A stretch of DNA of 64,000 nucleotides, from the NCBI GenBank assembly GCA_964019135.1, contig OZ025260.1, forward strand, positions 27,398,254-27,462,253, given 5' to 3'. Positions 11,541 to 24,800 of the stretch are shown piece after piece (position 1 is the first letter of the stretch; every line of letters starts with the position of its first letter). Source of the stretch: Arenicola marina. Taxonomy: Eukaryota; Annelida; Polychaeta; Arenicolidae. Made by a program: the position numbers and the translations under genes. The notes under the pieces were generated by a model. That model ran no database searches and was not told the DNA's origin. It saw only the letters and a program-made list of their open reading frames with translations.

Positions 11541-12587
11541 AATAACTTAACAGTCTAGATCCAAGAAATTATACTCGAAAGTATCCAGTAAAATTGACAG
11601 GTATCCTGTGTGTTTCAGTGTGCCAACAGCATCTTGGCAAGGTATTTTCTCTCCTGTTAGATGTATGGGTCAACAGAAATACATCTTGAAGCAGGTGTAC
11701 GCCTGTCCAAATGTTGCTGCTCTAGTGACCTAAAATAATATTTTTTCAAATTATATTATATTAATTATTAACAAGATAATTATAATGAAAAATATTAGTA
11801 AGTAAGTAAGATTATATCATGAACTACTACTTACATCTATTTCTTTGAACTATTTTTCCTGATGGTTTTACCTGATCCTAACATTAGGCTACAATGGACA
11901 TGCTAAACATAATTGAAACACAATTGAATTGGCCATAGGCCCTGCCTAATTTACAACGCCATAACAGGAATTTGCAAGGTATGTGCACAACGTAAAGACC
12001 CCTGCATGCATACGTACGGCATTCAAAGCTGTCTTCTTGAAAATCATTGCATAGACATAGATAGTTACTGATTGATGATGTTTGAAAACAAAAACGTTTA
12101 CCGTCATGAACACAACACAAAGAAAATTTGACGACGCATGCGTGCCCGGGCTATTGCAGGTGGCGCTTTTTTCCCACTCACCAGGTGGGGCACTTCATAA
12201 ACGGCGGGAATATAGGCCCCGAAATCGTAACCAATATTTTCTCTAAGTTTTTATTGGAAAAGGAAAATTTGCTATACATTTATTGATATTTCATAAGAAA
12301 AACCAAGACAATTTTAGCCTGCAAGCGCAGAAGAGCGAAGGATCAATAACTACCCCCTCTCCCGTCTACAACCCACTCATACACACGTACATTGAGAGTT
12401 TAAATCATAAATAGCAAAGGCACAATGTTCTACTCACTCAAATGACTTGTTCAGCGTACAATGCTCTTTGGTCTCTTTACTTGGTTCGACAGAAAAAATC
12501 GAAACTGGCTTGTTCATAGAGCTCATTGTGAAACTCAAGCCACGATTTTCTGGAGCGGCGAGTTTAATGCAGACGAAATCGAGTAAA
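11541..12587. other. Intergenic, no gene seen
   Basis: AT-rich to about 12120, then a short GC-richer stretch at 12130-12220. No exon or known repeat was recognised. Confidence 0.5.
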
Positions 12588-12868
12588 GGGGGTGGGGGGG
12601 GCCGGGGGCAAAGGGTATTTGCGTTCCTCGTGATTGGGCTTTTCATTTCATCGTGAACATGGGATGAGGAAAATAATTCTTCGTGAACTGGGAATGATTT
12701 TCATTAATCGTGAACTGGGAATTGTAATATTAAATAACCGTTAATCGGGAAATCGTAAATTTAGTATCGTGTATCCGCCCTTCCATTACATGAGGAAAGT
12801 TATGTTTTTAATTCATCGTGACCTGGGAATAAAGAAATGAATTGCTCGTTAATATGAGAAAACGACCC
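12588..12868 (+). repeat. Dispersed repeat R1, left copy
   Basis: This aligns along its length with 27609-27896. Both start with a G-run then CAAAGGGTATTTG/CAAGGGGTATTTG, and contain several copies of CGTGAACTGGGAAT, the string ATATTAAATAACCGT-AATCGGGAAATCGT, GTGTATCCGCCCTT, and the tail CATCGTGACCTGGGAATAAAG followed by CGACCC. The element class is unknown. The repeated CGTGA[A/C]CTGGGAAT motif looks like an internal minisatellite. Confidence 0.85.
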
Positions 12869-13070
12869 TGTGGGCTGTCCGGAGAGAAGCAAATTTGTTC
12901 ACTGGATCATAAGGAGCTGGCCGGCTTTTTATCCTTTCGCCCCTGTTCGCTGTTCGGTATTCTGTGTGATGTCGACTGCGACTCGCTAGGACGTCAGCGC
13001 GCGATAAACTAGTCCGCGCAGTTATATGTTGAAACTGTTGTTTTACAAACTCAACGAGATATCAAATATA

Positions 13071-13146
13071 TATGCATCATAATTTTGAGATTCTTTTAGG
13101 CTTGATTCTAAAATGTTAAAAAATCTAAGATGGCCTATGTAAGTAG
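13071..13146 (+). repeat. Dispersed repeat R2, copy 1
   Basis: Matches 53682-53754: ATGCATCATAA, TTTGAGAT, CTTTTAG-CTTGATTC, AAAATGT, AAAAAATCTAAGAT, ATGTAAGTA. It is about 75 bp long with few differences. The class is unknown and no inverted termini were seen. Confidence 0.8.
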
Positions 13147-13224
13147 GCTGCTTTAAGTCTTCTTTTTATTATGACATGCACATTGTAGTCGATCTTTTGA
13201 GTACGTATTATTAAAATTACTCGC

Positions 13225-13442
13225 TGTTTGCATTATAATGTATGCTTTATCATATACAATTAAAATGAGTGTGTTGTATATAGGAAGCGTGTTGCTTACA
13301 GTACGGCGTCTCTTTCTTTTAACCCCTGTAGAATACCAAGCCCCTTTCTTCTGATATTACCCCAAATAAGATCCCTTTTAAGACAGTGCGAAGGAAGTAA
13401 AAAGACCATACTTATACTGAAAATATGTAAAGATATTTCGCT
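13225..13442 (-). repeat. Inverted satellite module at the left edge of array 2
   Basis: One 230-bp-type module lies in reverse orientation. The plus strand reads GTGTTGCTTACAGTACGGCG, then AACCCCTGTAGAATACCAAG, ATTACCCCAAATAAGATCCC, and AAAGATATTTCGCT at the end. From 13443 all modules are in plus orientation, so the array begins with a strand switch. Confidence 0.9.
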
Positions 13443-13499
13443 TATAACCGTTTAGTATATCGGGGCTAGTTCAAATATATATATTAATATTTTTTTATT

Positions 13500-15885
13500 C
13501 CCGTAAGCAACACATTTCCCGTAAGCAACACATTCCTTTTTCTATTAAATAATTGTTTTTCTTTTCATTGTCTATAAGGAGGTAAAATAAAAGTTTATAA
13601 TTTCTGGGCTATTTCTTATAGAGAGAGTTAAAACATTTAGCTTCCTATAAGCAACACATTTCCCGTAAGCAACACATTCCTTTTTCTATTAAATAATAAA
13701 GCTTTTTTTTATTTTTCCACTCTCTATAAGGGGGTGAAATAAAAGTTAATTATATCTGGGCTAGTCCTTTTACAGAGAGTTAAAACATTTAGCTTCCCGT
13801 AAGCAACATATTTCCCGTAAGCAACACATTCCTTTTTCTATTTTTACTTCCTTCGCACTGTCTTAAAAGGGATCTCTTTTGGGGTAATATCAGAAGAAAG
13901 GGGCTTGGTATTCTACAGGGGTTAAAAGAAAGAGACGCCGTGCTGTAAGCAACACATTTCCCGTATAGAACACACTGCTTTTAATTGTATATAATAAAGC
14001 ATACATTGTTATATTTCTACTGTCACTAAGGGAGCGAAATATCTTTACATATTTTCAGTATAAGTATAGTCTTTTTACTTCATTCGCACTGTCTTAAAAG
14101 GGATCTCTTTTGGGGTAATATCAGAAGAAAGGGGCTTGGTATTCTACAGGGGTAAAAGAAAGAGACGCCGTACTGTAAGCAACACATTTCTCGTAAGCAA
14201 CACATTCATTTTATTATTTTTACTTCCTTCGCACTGTCTTAAAAGGGATCTCTTTTGGGGTAATATCAGAAGAAAGGGGCTTGGTATTCTATAGGGGTAA
14301 AAGAAAGAGACGCCGTACTGTAAGCAACACATTTCTCGTAAGCAACCCATTCCTTTTTTTATTTTGACTTCCTTCGCACTGTCTTAAAAGGGATCTCTTT
14401 TGGGGTAATATCAGAAGAAAGGGGCTTGGTATTCTATAGGGGTAAAAGAAAAGGACGCCGTACTGTAAGCAACACATTTCCCGTATAGAACACACTGCTT
14501 TTAATTGTATATAATAAAGCATACATTGTTATATTTCTACTGTCACTAAGGGAGCGAAATATCTTTACATATTTTCAGTATAAGTATAGTCTTTTTACTT
14601 CCTTCGCACTGTCTTAAAAGGGATCTCTTTTGGGGTAATATCAGAAGAAAGGGGCTTGGTATTCTACAGGGGTAAAAGAAAGAGACGCCGTACTGTAAGC
14701 AACACATTTCTCGTAAGCAACACATTCCTTTTTCTATTAAATAATTGTTTTTCTTTTCATTGTCTATAAGGAGGTAAAATAAAAGTTTATAATTTCTGGA
14801 CTATTTCTTATAGAGAGAGTTAAAACATTTAGCTTCCTATAAGCAACACATTTCCCGTAAGCAACACATTCCTTTTTCTATTAAATAATAAAGCTTTTTT
14901 TTATTTTTCCACTCTCTATAAGGGGGTGAAATCAAAGTTAATTATATCTGGGCTAGTCCTTTTACAGAGAGTTAAAACATTTAGCTTCCCGTAAGCAACA
15001 TATTTCCCGTAAGCAACACATTCCTTTTTCTATTTTTACTTCCTTCGCACTGTCTTAAAAGGGATCTCTTTTGGGGTAATATCAGAAGAAAGGGGCTTGG
15101 TATTCTACAGGGGTTAAAAGAAAGAGACGCCGTGCTGTAAGCAACACATTTCCCGTATAGAACACACTGCTTTTAATTGTATATAATAAAGCATACATTG
15201 TTATATTTCTACTGTCACTAAGGGAGCGAAATATCTTTACATATTTTCAGTATAAGTATAGTCTTTTTACTTCCTTCGCACTGTCTTAAAAGGGATCTCT
15301 TTTGGGGTAATATCAGAAGAAAGGGGCTTGGTATTCTACAGGGGTAAAAGAAAGAGACGCCGTACTGTAAGCAACACATTTCTCGTAAGCAACACATTCA
15401 TTTTATTATTTTTACTTCCTTCGCACTGTCTTAAAAGGGATCTCTTTTGGGGTAATATCAGAAGAAAGGGGCTTGGTATTCTATAGGGGTAAAAGAAAGA
15501 GACGCCGTACTGTAAGCAACACATTTCTCGTAAGCAACACATTCCTTTTTTTATTTTGACTTCTTTCGCACTGTCTTAAAAGGGATCTCTTTTGGGGTAA
15601 TATCAGAAGAAAGGGGCTTGGTATTCTATAGGGGTAAAAGAAAAGGACGCCGTACTGTAAGCAACACATTTCCCGTATAGAACACACTGCTTTTAATTGT
15701 ATATAATAAAGCATACATTGTTATATTTCTACTGTCACTAAGGGAGCGAAATATCTTTACATATTTTCAGTATAAGTATAGTCTTTTTACTTCCTTCGCA
15801 CTGTCTTAAAAGGGATCTCTTTTGGGGTAATATCAGAAGAAAGGGGCTTGGTATTCTACAGGGGTAAAAGAAAGAGACGCCGTAC
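13500..15885 (+). repeat. 1192-bp tandem duplication inside array 2
   Basis: The rare module TTAAATAATTGTTTTTC, CATTGTCTATAAGGAGGT at about 13545 recurs at about 14737, an offset of exactly 1192. Downstream modules keep the same offset through about 15540. Differences are single bases, for example TTCTGGGCTATT against TTCTGGACTATT. Confidence 0.9.
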
Positions 15886-18800
15886 TGTAAGCAACACATT
15901 TCTCGTAAGCAACACATTCCTTTTATTATTTTTACTTCCTTCGCACTGTCTTAAAAGGGATCTCTTTTGGGGTAATATCAGAAGAAAGGGGCTTGGTATT
16001 CTATAGGGGTAAAAGAAAAGGACGCCGTACTATAAGCAACACATTTCCCGTATAGAACACACTCCTTTTAATTGTATATAATAAAGCATACATTGTTATA
16101 TTTCTACTGTCACTAAGGGAGCGAAATATCTTTACATATTTTCAGTATAAGTATAGTCTTTTTACTTCCTTCGCACTGTTTTAAAAGGGGTCTCTTTTGG
16201 GGTAATATCAGAAGAAAGGGGCTTGGTATTCTATAGGGGTAAAAGAAAAGGACGCCGTACTGTAAGCAACACATTTCCCGTATAGAACACACTCCAATTA
16301 ATTGTATATAATACAGCCAACTGCGTTATATTTCTACTCTCACTAACGGAGCGAAATATCTTTACATATTTTCAATATAAACATAGTCTTTTTACTTCCT
16401 TCGCACTGTCTTAAAAGGGATCTCTTTTGGGGTAATATTAGAAGAAAGGGGCTTGGTATTCTACAGGGGTAAAAGAAAGAGACGCCGTACTGTAAGCAAC
16501 ACATTTCTCGTAAGCAACACATTCCTTTTTTTATTTTTACTTCCTTCGCACTGTCCTTAAATGGATCTCTTTTGGGGTAATATCAGAAGAAAGGGGCTTG
16601 GTATTCTATAGGGGTAAAAGAAAAGGACGCCGTACTGTAAGCAACACATTTCCCGTATAGAACACACTGCTTTTAATTGTATATAATAAAGCATACATTG
16701 TTATATTTCTACTGTCACTAAGGGAGCGAAATATCTTTACATATTTTCAGTATAAGTATACTCTTTTTACTTCCTTCGCACTGTCTTAAAAGGGATATCT
16801 TTTGGGGTAATATCAGAAGAAAGGGGCTTGGTATTCTACAGGGGTAAAAGAAAGAGACGCCGTACTGTAAGCAACACATTTCTCGTAAGCAACACATTCA
16901 TTTTATTATTTTTACTTCCTTCGCACTGTCTTAAAAGGGATCTCTTTTGGGGTAATATCAGAAGAAAGGGGCTTGGTATTCTATAGGGGTAAAAGAAAAG
17001 GACGCCGTACTGTAAGCAACACATTTCCCGTATAGAACACACTCCTTTTAATTGTATATAATAAAGCATACATTGTTATATTTCTACTGTCACTAAGGGA
17101 GCGAAATATCTTTACATATTTTCAGTATAAGTATAGTCTTTTTACTTCCTTCGCACTGTCTTAAAAGGGATCTCTTTTGGGGTAATATTAGAAGAAAGGG
17201 GCTTGGTATTCTACAGGGGTAAAAGAAAGAGACGCCGTACTGTAAGCAACACATTTCTCGTAAGCAACACATTCCTTTTTTTTATTTTTACTTCCTTCGC
17301 ACTGTCTTAAAAGGGATCTCTTTTGGGGTAATATCAGAAGAAAGGGGCTTGGTATTCTATAGGGGTAAAAGAAAAGGACGCCGTACTGTAAGCAACACAT
17401 TTCCCGTATAGAACACACTGCTTTTAATTGTCTATAATAAAGCATACATTGTTATATTTCTACTGTCACTAAGGGAGCGAAATATCTTTACATATTTTCA
17501 GTATAAGTATAGTCTTTTTACTTCCTTCGCACTGTCTTAAAAGGGATCTCTTTTGGGGTAATATCAGAAGAAAGGGGCTTGGTATTCTACAGGGGTAAAA
17601 GAAAGAGACGCCGTACTGTAAGCAACACATTTCTCGTAAGCAACACATTCATTTTATTATTTTTACTTCCTTCGCACTGTCTTAAAAGGGATCTCTTTTG
17701 GGGTAATATCAGAAGAAAGGGGCTTGGTATTCTATAGGGGTAAAAGAAAAGGACGCCGTACTGTAAGCAACACATTTCCCGTATAGAACACACTCCTTTT
17801 AATTGTATATAATAAAGCATACATTGTTATATTTCTACTGTCACTAAGGGAGCGAAATATCTTTACATATTTTCAGTATAAGTATAGTCTTTTTACTTCC
17901 TTCGCACTGTCTTAAAAGGGATCTCTTTTGGGGTAATATTAGAAGAAAGGGGCTTGGTATTCTACAGGGGTAAAAGAAAGAGACGCCGTACTGTAAGCAA
18001 CACATTTCTCGTAAGCAACACATTCCTTTTTTTATTTTTACTTCCTTCGCACTGTCTTAAAAGGGATCTCTTTTGGGGTAATATCAGAAGAAAGGGGCTT
18101 GGTATTCTATAGGGGTAAAAGAAAAGGACGCCGTACTGTAAGCAACACATTTCCCGTATAGAACACACTGCTTTTAATTGTATATAATAAAGCATACATT
18201 GTTATATTTCTACTGTCACTAAGGGAGCGAAATATCTTTACATATTTTCAGTATAAGTATAGTCTTTTTACTTCCTTCGCACTGTCTTAAAAGGGATCTC
18301 TTTTGGGGTAATATCAGAAGAAAGGGGCTTGGTATTCTACAGGGGTAAAAGAAAGAGACGCCGTACTGTAAGCAACACATTTCTCGTAAGCAACACATTC
18401 CTTTTATTATTTTTACTTCCTTCGCACTGTCTTAAAAGGGATCTCTTTTGGGGTAATATCAGAAGAAAGGGGCTTGGTATTCTATAGGGGTAAAAGAAAA
18501 GGACGCCGTACTGTAAGCAACACATTTCCCGTATAGAACACACTGCTTTTAATTGTATATAATAAAGCATACATTGTTATATTTCTACTGTCACTAAGGG
18601 AGCGAAATATCTTTACATATTTTCAGTATAAGTATAGTCTTTTTACTTCCTTCGCACTGTCTTAAAAGGGATCTCTTTTGGGGCAATATCAGAAGAAAGG
18701 GGCTTGGTATTCTACAGGGGTAAAAGAAAGAGACGCCGTACTGTAAGCAACACATTTCTCGTAAGCAACACATTCCTTTTTTTATTTTGACTTCCTTCGC

Positions 18801-21800
18801 ACTGTCTTAAAAGGGATCTCTTTTTGGGTAATATCAGAAGAAAGGGGCTTGGTATTCTACAGGGGTAAAAGAAAAGGACGCCGTACTGTAAGCAACACAT
18901 TTCCCGTATAGAACACACTGCTTTTAATTGTATATAATAAAGCATACATTGTTATATTTCTACTGTCACTAAGGGAGCGAAATATCTTTACATATTTTCA
19001 GTATAAGTATAGTCTTTTTACTTCCTTCGCACTGTCTTAAAAGGGATCTCTTTTGGGGTAATATCAGAAGAAAGGGGCTTGGTATTCTATAGGGGTAAAA
19101 GAAAAGTACGCCGTACTGTAAGCAACACATTTCCCGTATAGAACACACTCCAATTAATTGTATATAATACAGCATACTGCGTTATATTTCTACTCTCACT
19201 AATGGAGCGAAATATCTTTACATATTTTCAATATAAACATAGTCTTTTTACTTCCTTCGCACTGTCTTAAAAGGGATCTCTTTTGGGGTAATATTAGAAG
19301 AAAGGGGCTTGGTAGTCTACAGGGGTAAAAGAAAGAGACGCCGTACTGTAAGCAACACATTTCTCGTAAGCAACACATTCCTTTTTTTATTTTTACTTCC
19401 TTCGCACTGTCTTAAAAGGGATCTCTTTTGGGGTAATATCAGAAGAAAGGGGCTTGGTATTCTATAGGGGTAAAAGAAAAGGACGCCGTACTGTAGGCAA
19501 CACATTTCCCGTATAGAACACACTGCTTTTAATTGTATATAATAAAGCATACATTGTTATATTTCTACTGTCACTAAGGGAGCGAAATATCTTTACATAT
19601 TTTCAGTATAAGTATAGTCTTTTTACTTCCTTCGCACTGTCTTAAAAGGGATCTCTTTTGGGGTAATATCAGAAGAAAGGGGCTTGGTATTCTACAGGGG
19701 TAAAAGAAAGAGACGCCGTACTGTAAGCAACACATTTCTCGTAAGCAACACATTCCTTTTATTATTTTTACTTCCTTTGCACTGTCTTAAAAGGGATCTC
19801 TTTTGGGGTAATATCAGAAGAAAGGGGCTTGGTATTCTATAGGGGTAAAAGAAAAGGACGCCGTACTGTAAGCAACACATTTCCCGTATAGAACACACTG
19901 CTTTTAATTGTATATAATAAAGCATACATTGTTATATTTCTACTGTCACTAAGGGAGCGAAATATCTTTACATATTTTCAGTATAAGTATAGTCTTTTTA
20001 CTTCCTTCGCACTGTCTTAAAAGGGATCTCTTTTGGGGTAATATCAGAAGAAAGGGGCTTGGTATTCTATAGGGGTAAAAGAAAAGGACGCCGAACTGTA
20101 AGCAACACATTTCCCGTATAGAACACACTCCAATTAATTGTATATAATACAGCATACTGCGTTATATTTCTACTCTCACTAATGGAGCGAAATATCTTTA
20201 CATATTTTCAATATAAACATAGTCTTTTTACTTCCTTCGCACTGTCTTAAAAGGGATCTCTTTTGGGGTAATATTAGAAGAAAGGGGCTTGGTATTCTAC
20301 AGGGGTAAAAGAAAGAGACGCCGTACTGTAAGCAACACATTTCTCGTAAGCAACACATTCCTTTTTTTATTTTTACTTCCTTCGCACTGTCTTAAAAGGG
20401 ATCTCTTTTGGGGTAATATCAGAAGAAAGGGGCTTGGTATTCTATAGGGGTAAAAGAAAAGGACGCCGTACTGTAAGCAACACATTTCCCGTATAGAACA
20501 CACTGCTTTTAATTGTATATAATAAAGCATACATTGTTATATTTCTACTGTCACTAAGGGAGCGAAATATCTTTACATATTTTCAGTATAAGTATACTCT
20601 TTTTACTTCCTTCGCACTGTTCTAAAAGGGATCTCTTTTGGGGTAATATCAGAAGAAAGGGGCTTGGTATTCTACAGGGGTAAAAGAAAGAGACGCCGTA
20701 CTGTAAGCAACACATTTCTCGTAAGCAACACATTCCTTTTATTATTTTTACTTCCTTTGCACTGTCTTAAAAGGGATCTCTTTTGGGGTAATATCAGAAG
20801 AAAGGGGCTTGGTATTCTATAGGGGTAAAAGAAAAGGACGCCGTACTGTAAGCAACACATTTCCCGTATAGAACACACTCCTTTTAATTGTATATAATAA
20901 AGCATACATTGTTATATTTCTACTGTCACTAAGGGAGCGAAATATCTTTACATATTTTCAGTATAAGTATAGTCTTTTTACTTCCTTCGCACTGTCTTAA
21001 AAGGGATCTCTTTTGGGGTAATATCAGAAGAAAGGGGCTTGGTATTCTACAGGGGTAAACGAAAGAGACGCCGTACTGTAAGCAACACATTTCTCGTAAG
21101 CAACACATTCCTTTTATTATTTCTACTTCCTTCGCACTGTCTTAAAAGGGATCTCTTTTGGGGTAATATCAGAAGAAAGGGGCTTGGTATTCTATAGGGG
21201 TAAAAGAAAAGGACGCCCTACTATAAGCAACACATTTCCCTTATAGAACACACTCCTTTTAATTGTATATAATAAAGCATACATTGTTATATTTCTACTG
21301 TCACTAAGGGAGCGAAATATCTTTACATATTTTCAGTATAAGTATAGTCTTTTTACTTCCTTCGCACTGTTTTAAAAGGGGTCTCTTTTGGGGTAATATC
21401 AGAAGAAAGGGGCTTGGTATTCTATAGGGGTAAAAGAAAAGGACGCCGTACTGTAAGCAACACATTTCCCGTATAGAACACACTCCAATTAATTGTATAT
21501 AATACAGCCAACTGCGTTATATTTCTACTCTCACTAACGGAGCGAAATATCTTTACATATTTTCAATATAAACATAGTCTTTTTACTTCCTTCGCACTGT
21601 CTTAAAAGGGATCTCTTTTGGGGTAATATTAGAAGAAAGGGGCTTGGTATTCTACAGGGGTAAAAGAAAGAGACGCCGTACTGTAAGCAACACATTTCTC
21701 GTAAGCAACACATTCCTTTTTTTATTTTTACTTCCTTCGCACTGTCCTTAAATGGATCTCTTTTGGGGTAATATCAGAAGAAAGGGGCTTGGTATTCTAT

Positions 21801-24800
21801 AGGGGTAAAAGAAAAGGACGCCGTACTGTAAGCAACACATTTCCCGTATAGAACACACTGCTTTTAATTGTATATAATAAAGCATACATTGTTATATTTC
21901 TACTGTCACTAAGGGAGCGAAATATCTTTACATATTTTCAGTATAAGTATACTCTTTTTACTTCCTTCGCACTGTCTTAAAAGGGATCTCTTTTGGGGTA
22001 ATATCAGAAGAAAGGGGCTTGGTATTCTACAGGGGTAAAAGAAAGAGACGCCGTACTGTAAGCAACACATTTCTCGTAAGCAACACATTCATTTTATTAT
22101 TTTTACTTCCTTCGCACTGTCTTAAAAGGGATCTCTTTTGGGGTAATATCAGAAGAAAGGGGCTTGGTATTCTATAGGGGTAAAAGAAAAGGACGCCGTA
22201 CTGTAAGCAACACATTTCCCGTATAGAACACACTCCTTTTAATTGTATATAATAAAGCATACATTGTTATATTTCTACTGTCACTAAGGGAGCGAAATAT
22301 CTTTACATATTTTCAGTATAAGTATAGTCTTTTTACTTCCTTCGCACTGTCTTAAAAGGGATCTCTTTTGGGGTAATATTAGAAGAAAGGGGCTTGGTAT
22401 TCTACAGGGGTAAAAGAAAGAGACGCCGTACTGTAAGCAACACATTTCTCGTAAGCAACACATTCCTTTTTTTTATTTTTACTTCCTTCGCACTGTCTTA
22501 AAAGGGATCTCTTTTGGGGTAATATCAGAAGAAAGGGGCTTGGTATTCTATAGGGGTAAAAGAAAAGGACGCCGTACTGTAAGCAACACATTTCCCGTAT
22601 AGAACACACTGCTTTTAATTGTCTATAATAAAGCATACATTGTTATATTTCTACTGTCACTAAGGGAGCGAAATATCTTTACATATTTTCAGTATAAGTA
22701 TAGTCTTTTTACTTCCTTCGCACTGTCTTAAAAGGGATCTCTTTTGGGGTAATATCAGAAGAAAGGGGCTTGGTATTCTACAGGGGTAAAAGAAAGAGAC
22801 GCCGTACTGTAAGCAACACATTTCTCGTAAGCAACACATTCATTTTATTATTTTTACTTCCTTCGCACTGTCTTAAAAGGGATCTCTTTTGGGGTAATAT
22901 CAGAAGAAAGGGGCTTGGTATTCTATAGGGGTAAAAGAAAAGGACGCCGTACTGTAAGCAACACATTTCCCGTATAGAACACACTCCTTTTAATTGTATA
23001 TAATAAAGCATACATTGTTATATTTCTACTGTCACTAAGGGAGCGAAATATCTTTACATATTTTCAGTATAAGTATAGTCTTTTTACTTCCTTCGCACTG
23101 TCTTAAAAGGGATCTCTTTTGGGGTAATATTAGAAGAAAGGGGCTTGGTATTCTACAGGGGTAAAAGAAAGAGACGCCGTACTGTAAGCAACACATTTCT
23201 CGTAAGCAACACATTCCTTTTTTTATTTTTACTTCCTTCGCACTGTCTTAAAAGGGATCTCTTTTGGGGTAATATCAGAAGAAAGGGGCTTGGTATTCTA
23301 TAGGGGTAAAAGAAAAGGACGCCGTACTGTAAGCAACACATTTCCCGTATAGAACACACTGCTTTTAATTGTATATAATAAAGCATACATTGTTATATTT
23401 CTACTGTCACTAAGGGAGCGAAATATCTTTACATATTTTCAGTATAAGTATAGTCTTTTTACTTCCTTCGCACTGTCTTAAAAGGGATCTCTTTTGGGGT
23501 AATATCAGAAGAAAGGGGCTTGGTATTCTACAGGGGTAAAAGAAAGAGACGCCGTACTGTAAGCAACACATTTCTCGTAAGCAACACATTCCTTTTATTA
23601 TTTTTACTTCCTTCGCACTGTCTTAAAAGGGATCTCTTTTGGGGTAATATCAGAAGAAAGGGGCTTGGTATTCTATAGGGGTAAAAGAAAAGGACGCCGT
23701 ACTGTAAGCAACACATTTCCCGTATAGAACACACTGCTTTTAATTGTATATAATAAAGCATACATTGTTATATTTCTACTGTCACTAAGGGAGCGAAATA
23801 TCTTTACATATTTTCAGTATAAGTATAGTCTTTTTACTTCCTTCGCACTGTCTTAAAAGGGATCTCTTTTGGGGCAATATCAGAAGAAAGGGGCTTGGTA
23901 TTCTACAGGGGTAAAAGAAAGAGACGCCGTACTGTAAGCAACACATTTCTCGTAAGCAACACATTCCTTTTTTTATTTTGACTTCCTTCGCACTGTCTTA
24001 AAAGGGATCTCTTTTTGGGTAATATCAGAAGAAAGGGGCTTGGTATTCTACAGGGGTAAAAGAAAAGGACGCCGTACTGTAAGCAACACATTTCCCGTAT
24101 AGAACACACTGCTTTTAATTGTATATAATAAAGCATACATTGTTATATTTCTACTGTCACTAAGGGAGCGAAATATCTTTACATATTTTCAGTATAAGTA
24201 TAGTCTTTTTACTTCCTTCGCACTGTCTTAAAAGGGATCTCTTTTGGGGTAATATCAGAAGAAAGGGGCTTGGTATTCTATAGGGGTAAAAGAAAAGTAC
24301 GCCGTACTGTAAGCAACACATTTCCCGTATAGAACACACTCCAATTAATTGTATATAATACAGCATACTGCGTTATATTTCTACTCTCACTAATGGAGCG
24401 AAATATCTTTACATATTTTCAATATAAACATAGTCTTTTTACTTCCTTCGCACTGTCTTAAAAGGGATCTCTTTTGGGGTAATATTAGAAGAAAGGGGCT
24501 TGGTAGTCTACAGGGGTAAAAGAAAGAGACGCCGTACTGTAAGCAACACATTTCTCGTAAGCAACACATTCCTTTTTTTATTTTTACTTCCTTCGCACTG
24601 TCTTAAAAGGGATCTCTTTTGGGGTAATATCAGAAGAAAGGGGCTTGGTATTCTATAGGGGTAAAAGAAAAGGACGCCGTACTGTAGGCAACACATTTCC
24701 CGTATAGAACACACTGCTTTTAATTGTATATAATAAAGCATACATTGTTATATTTCTACTGTCACTAAGGGAGCGAAATATCTTTACATATTTTCAGTAT

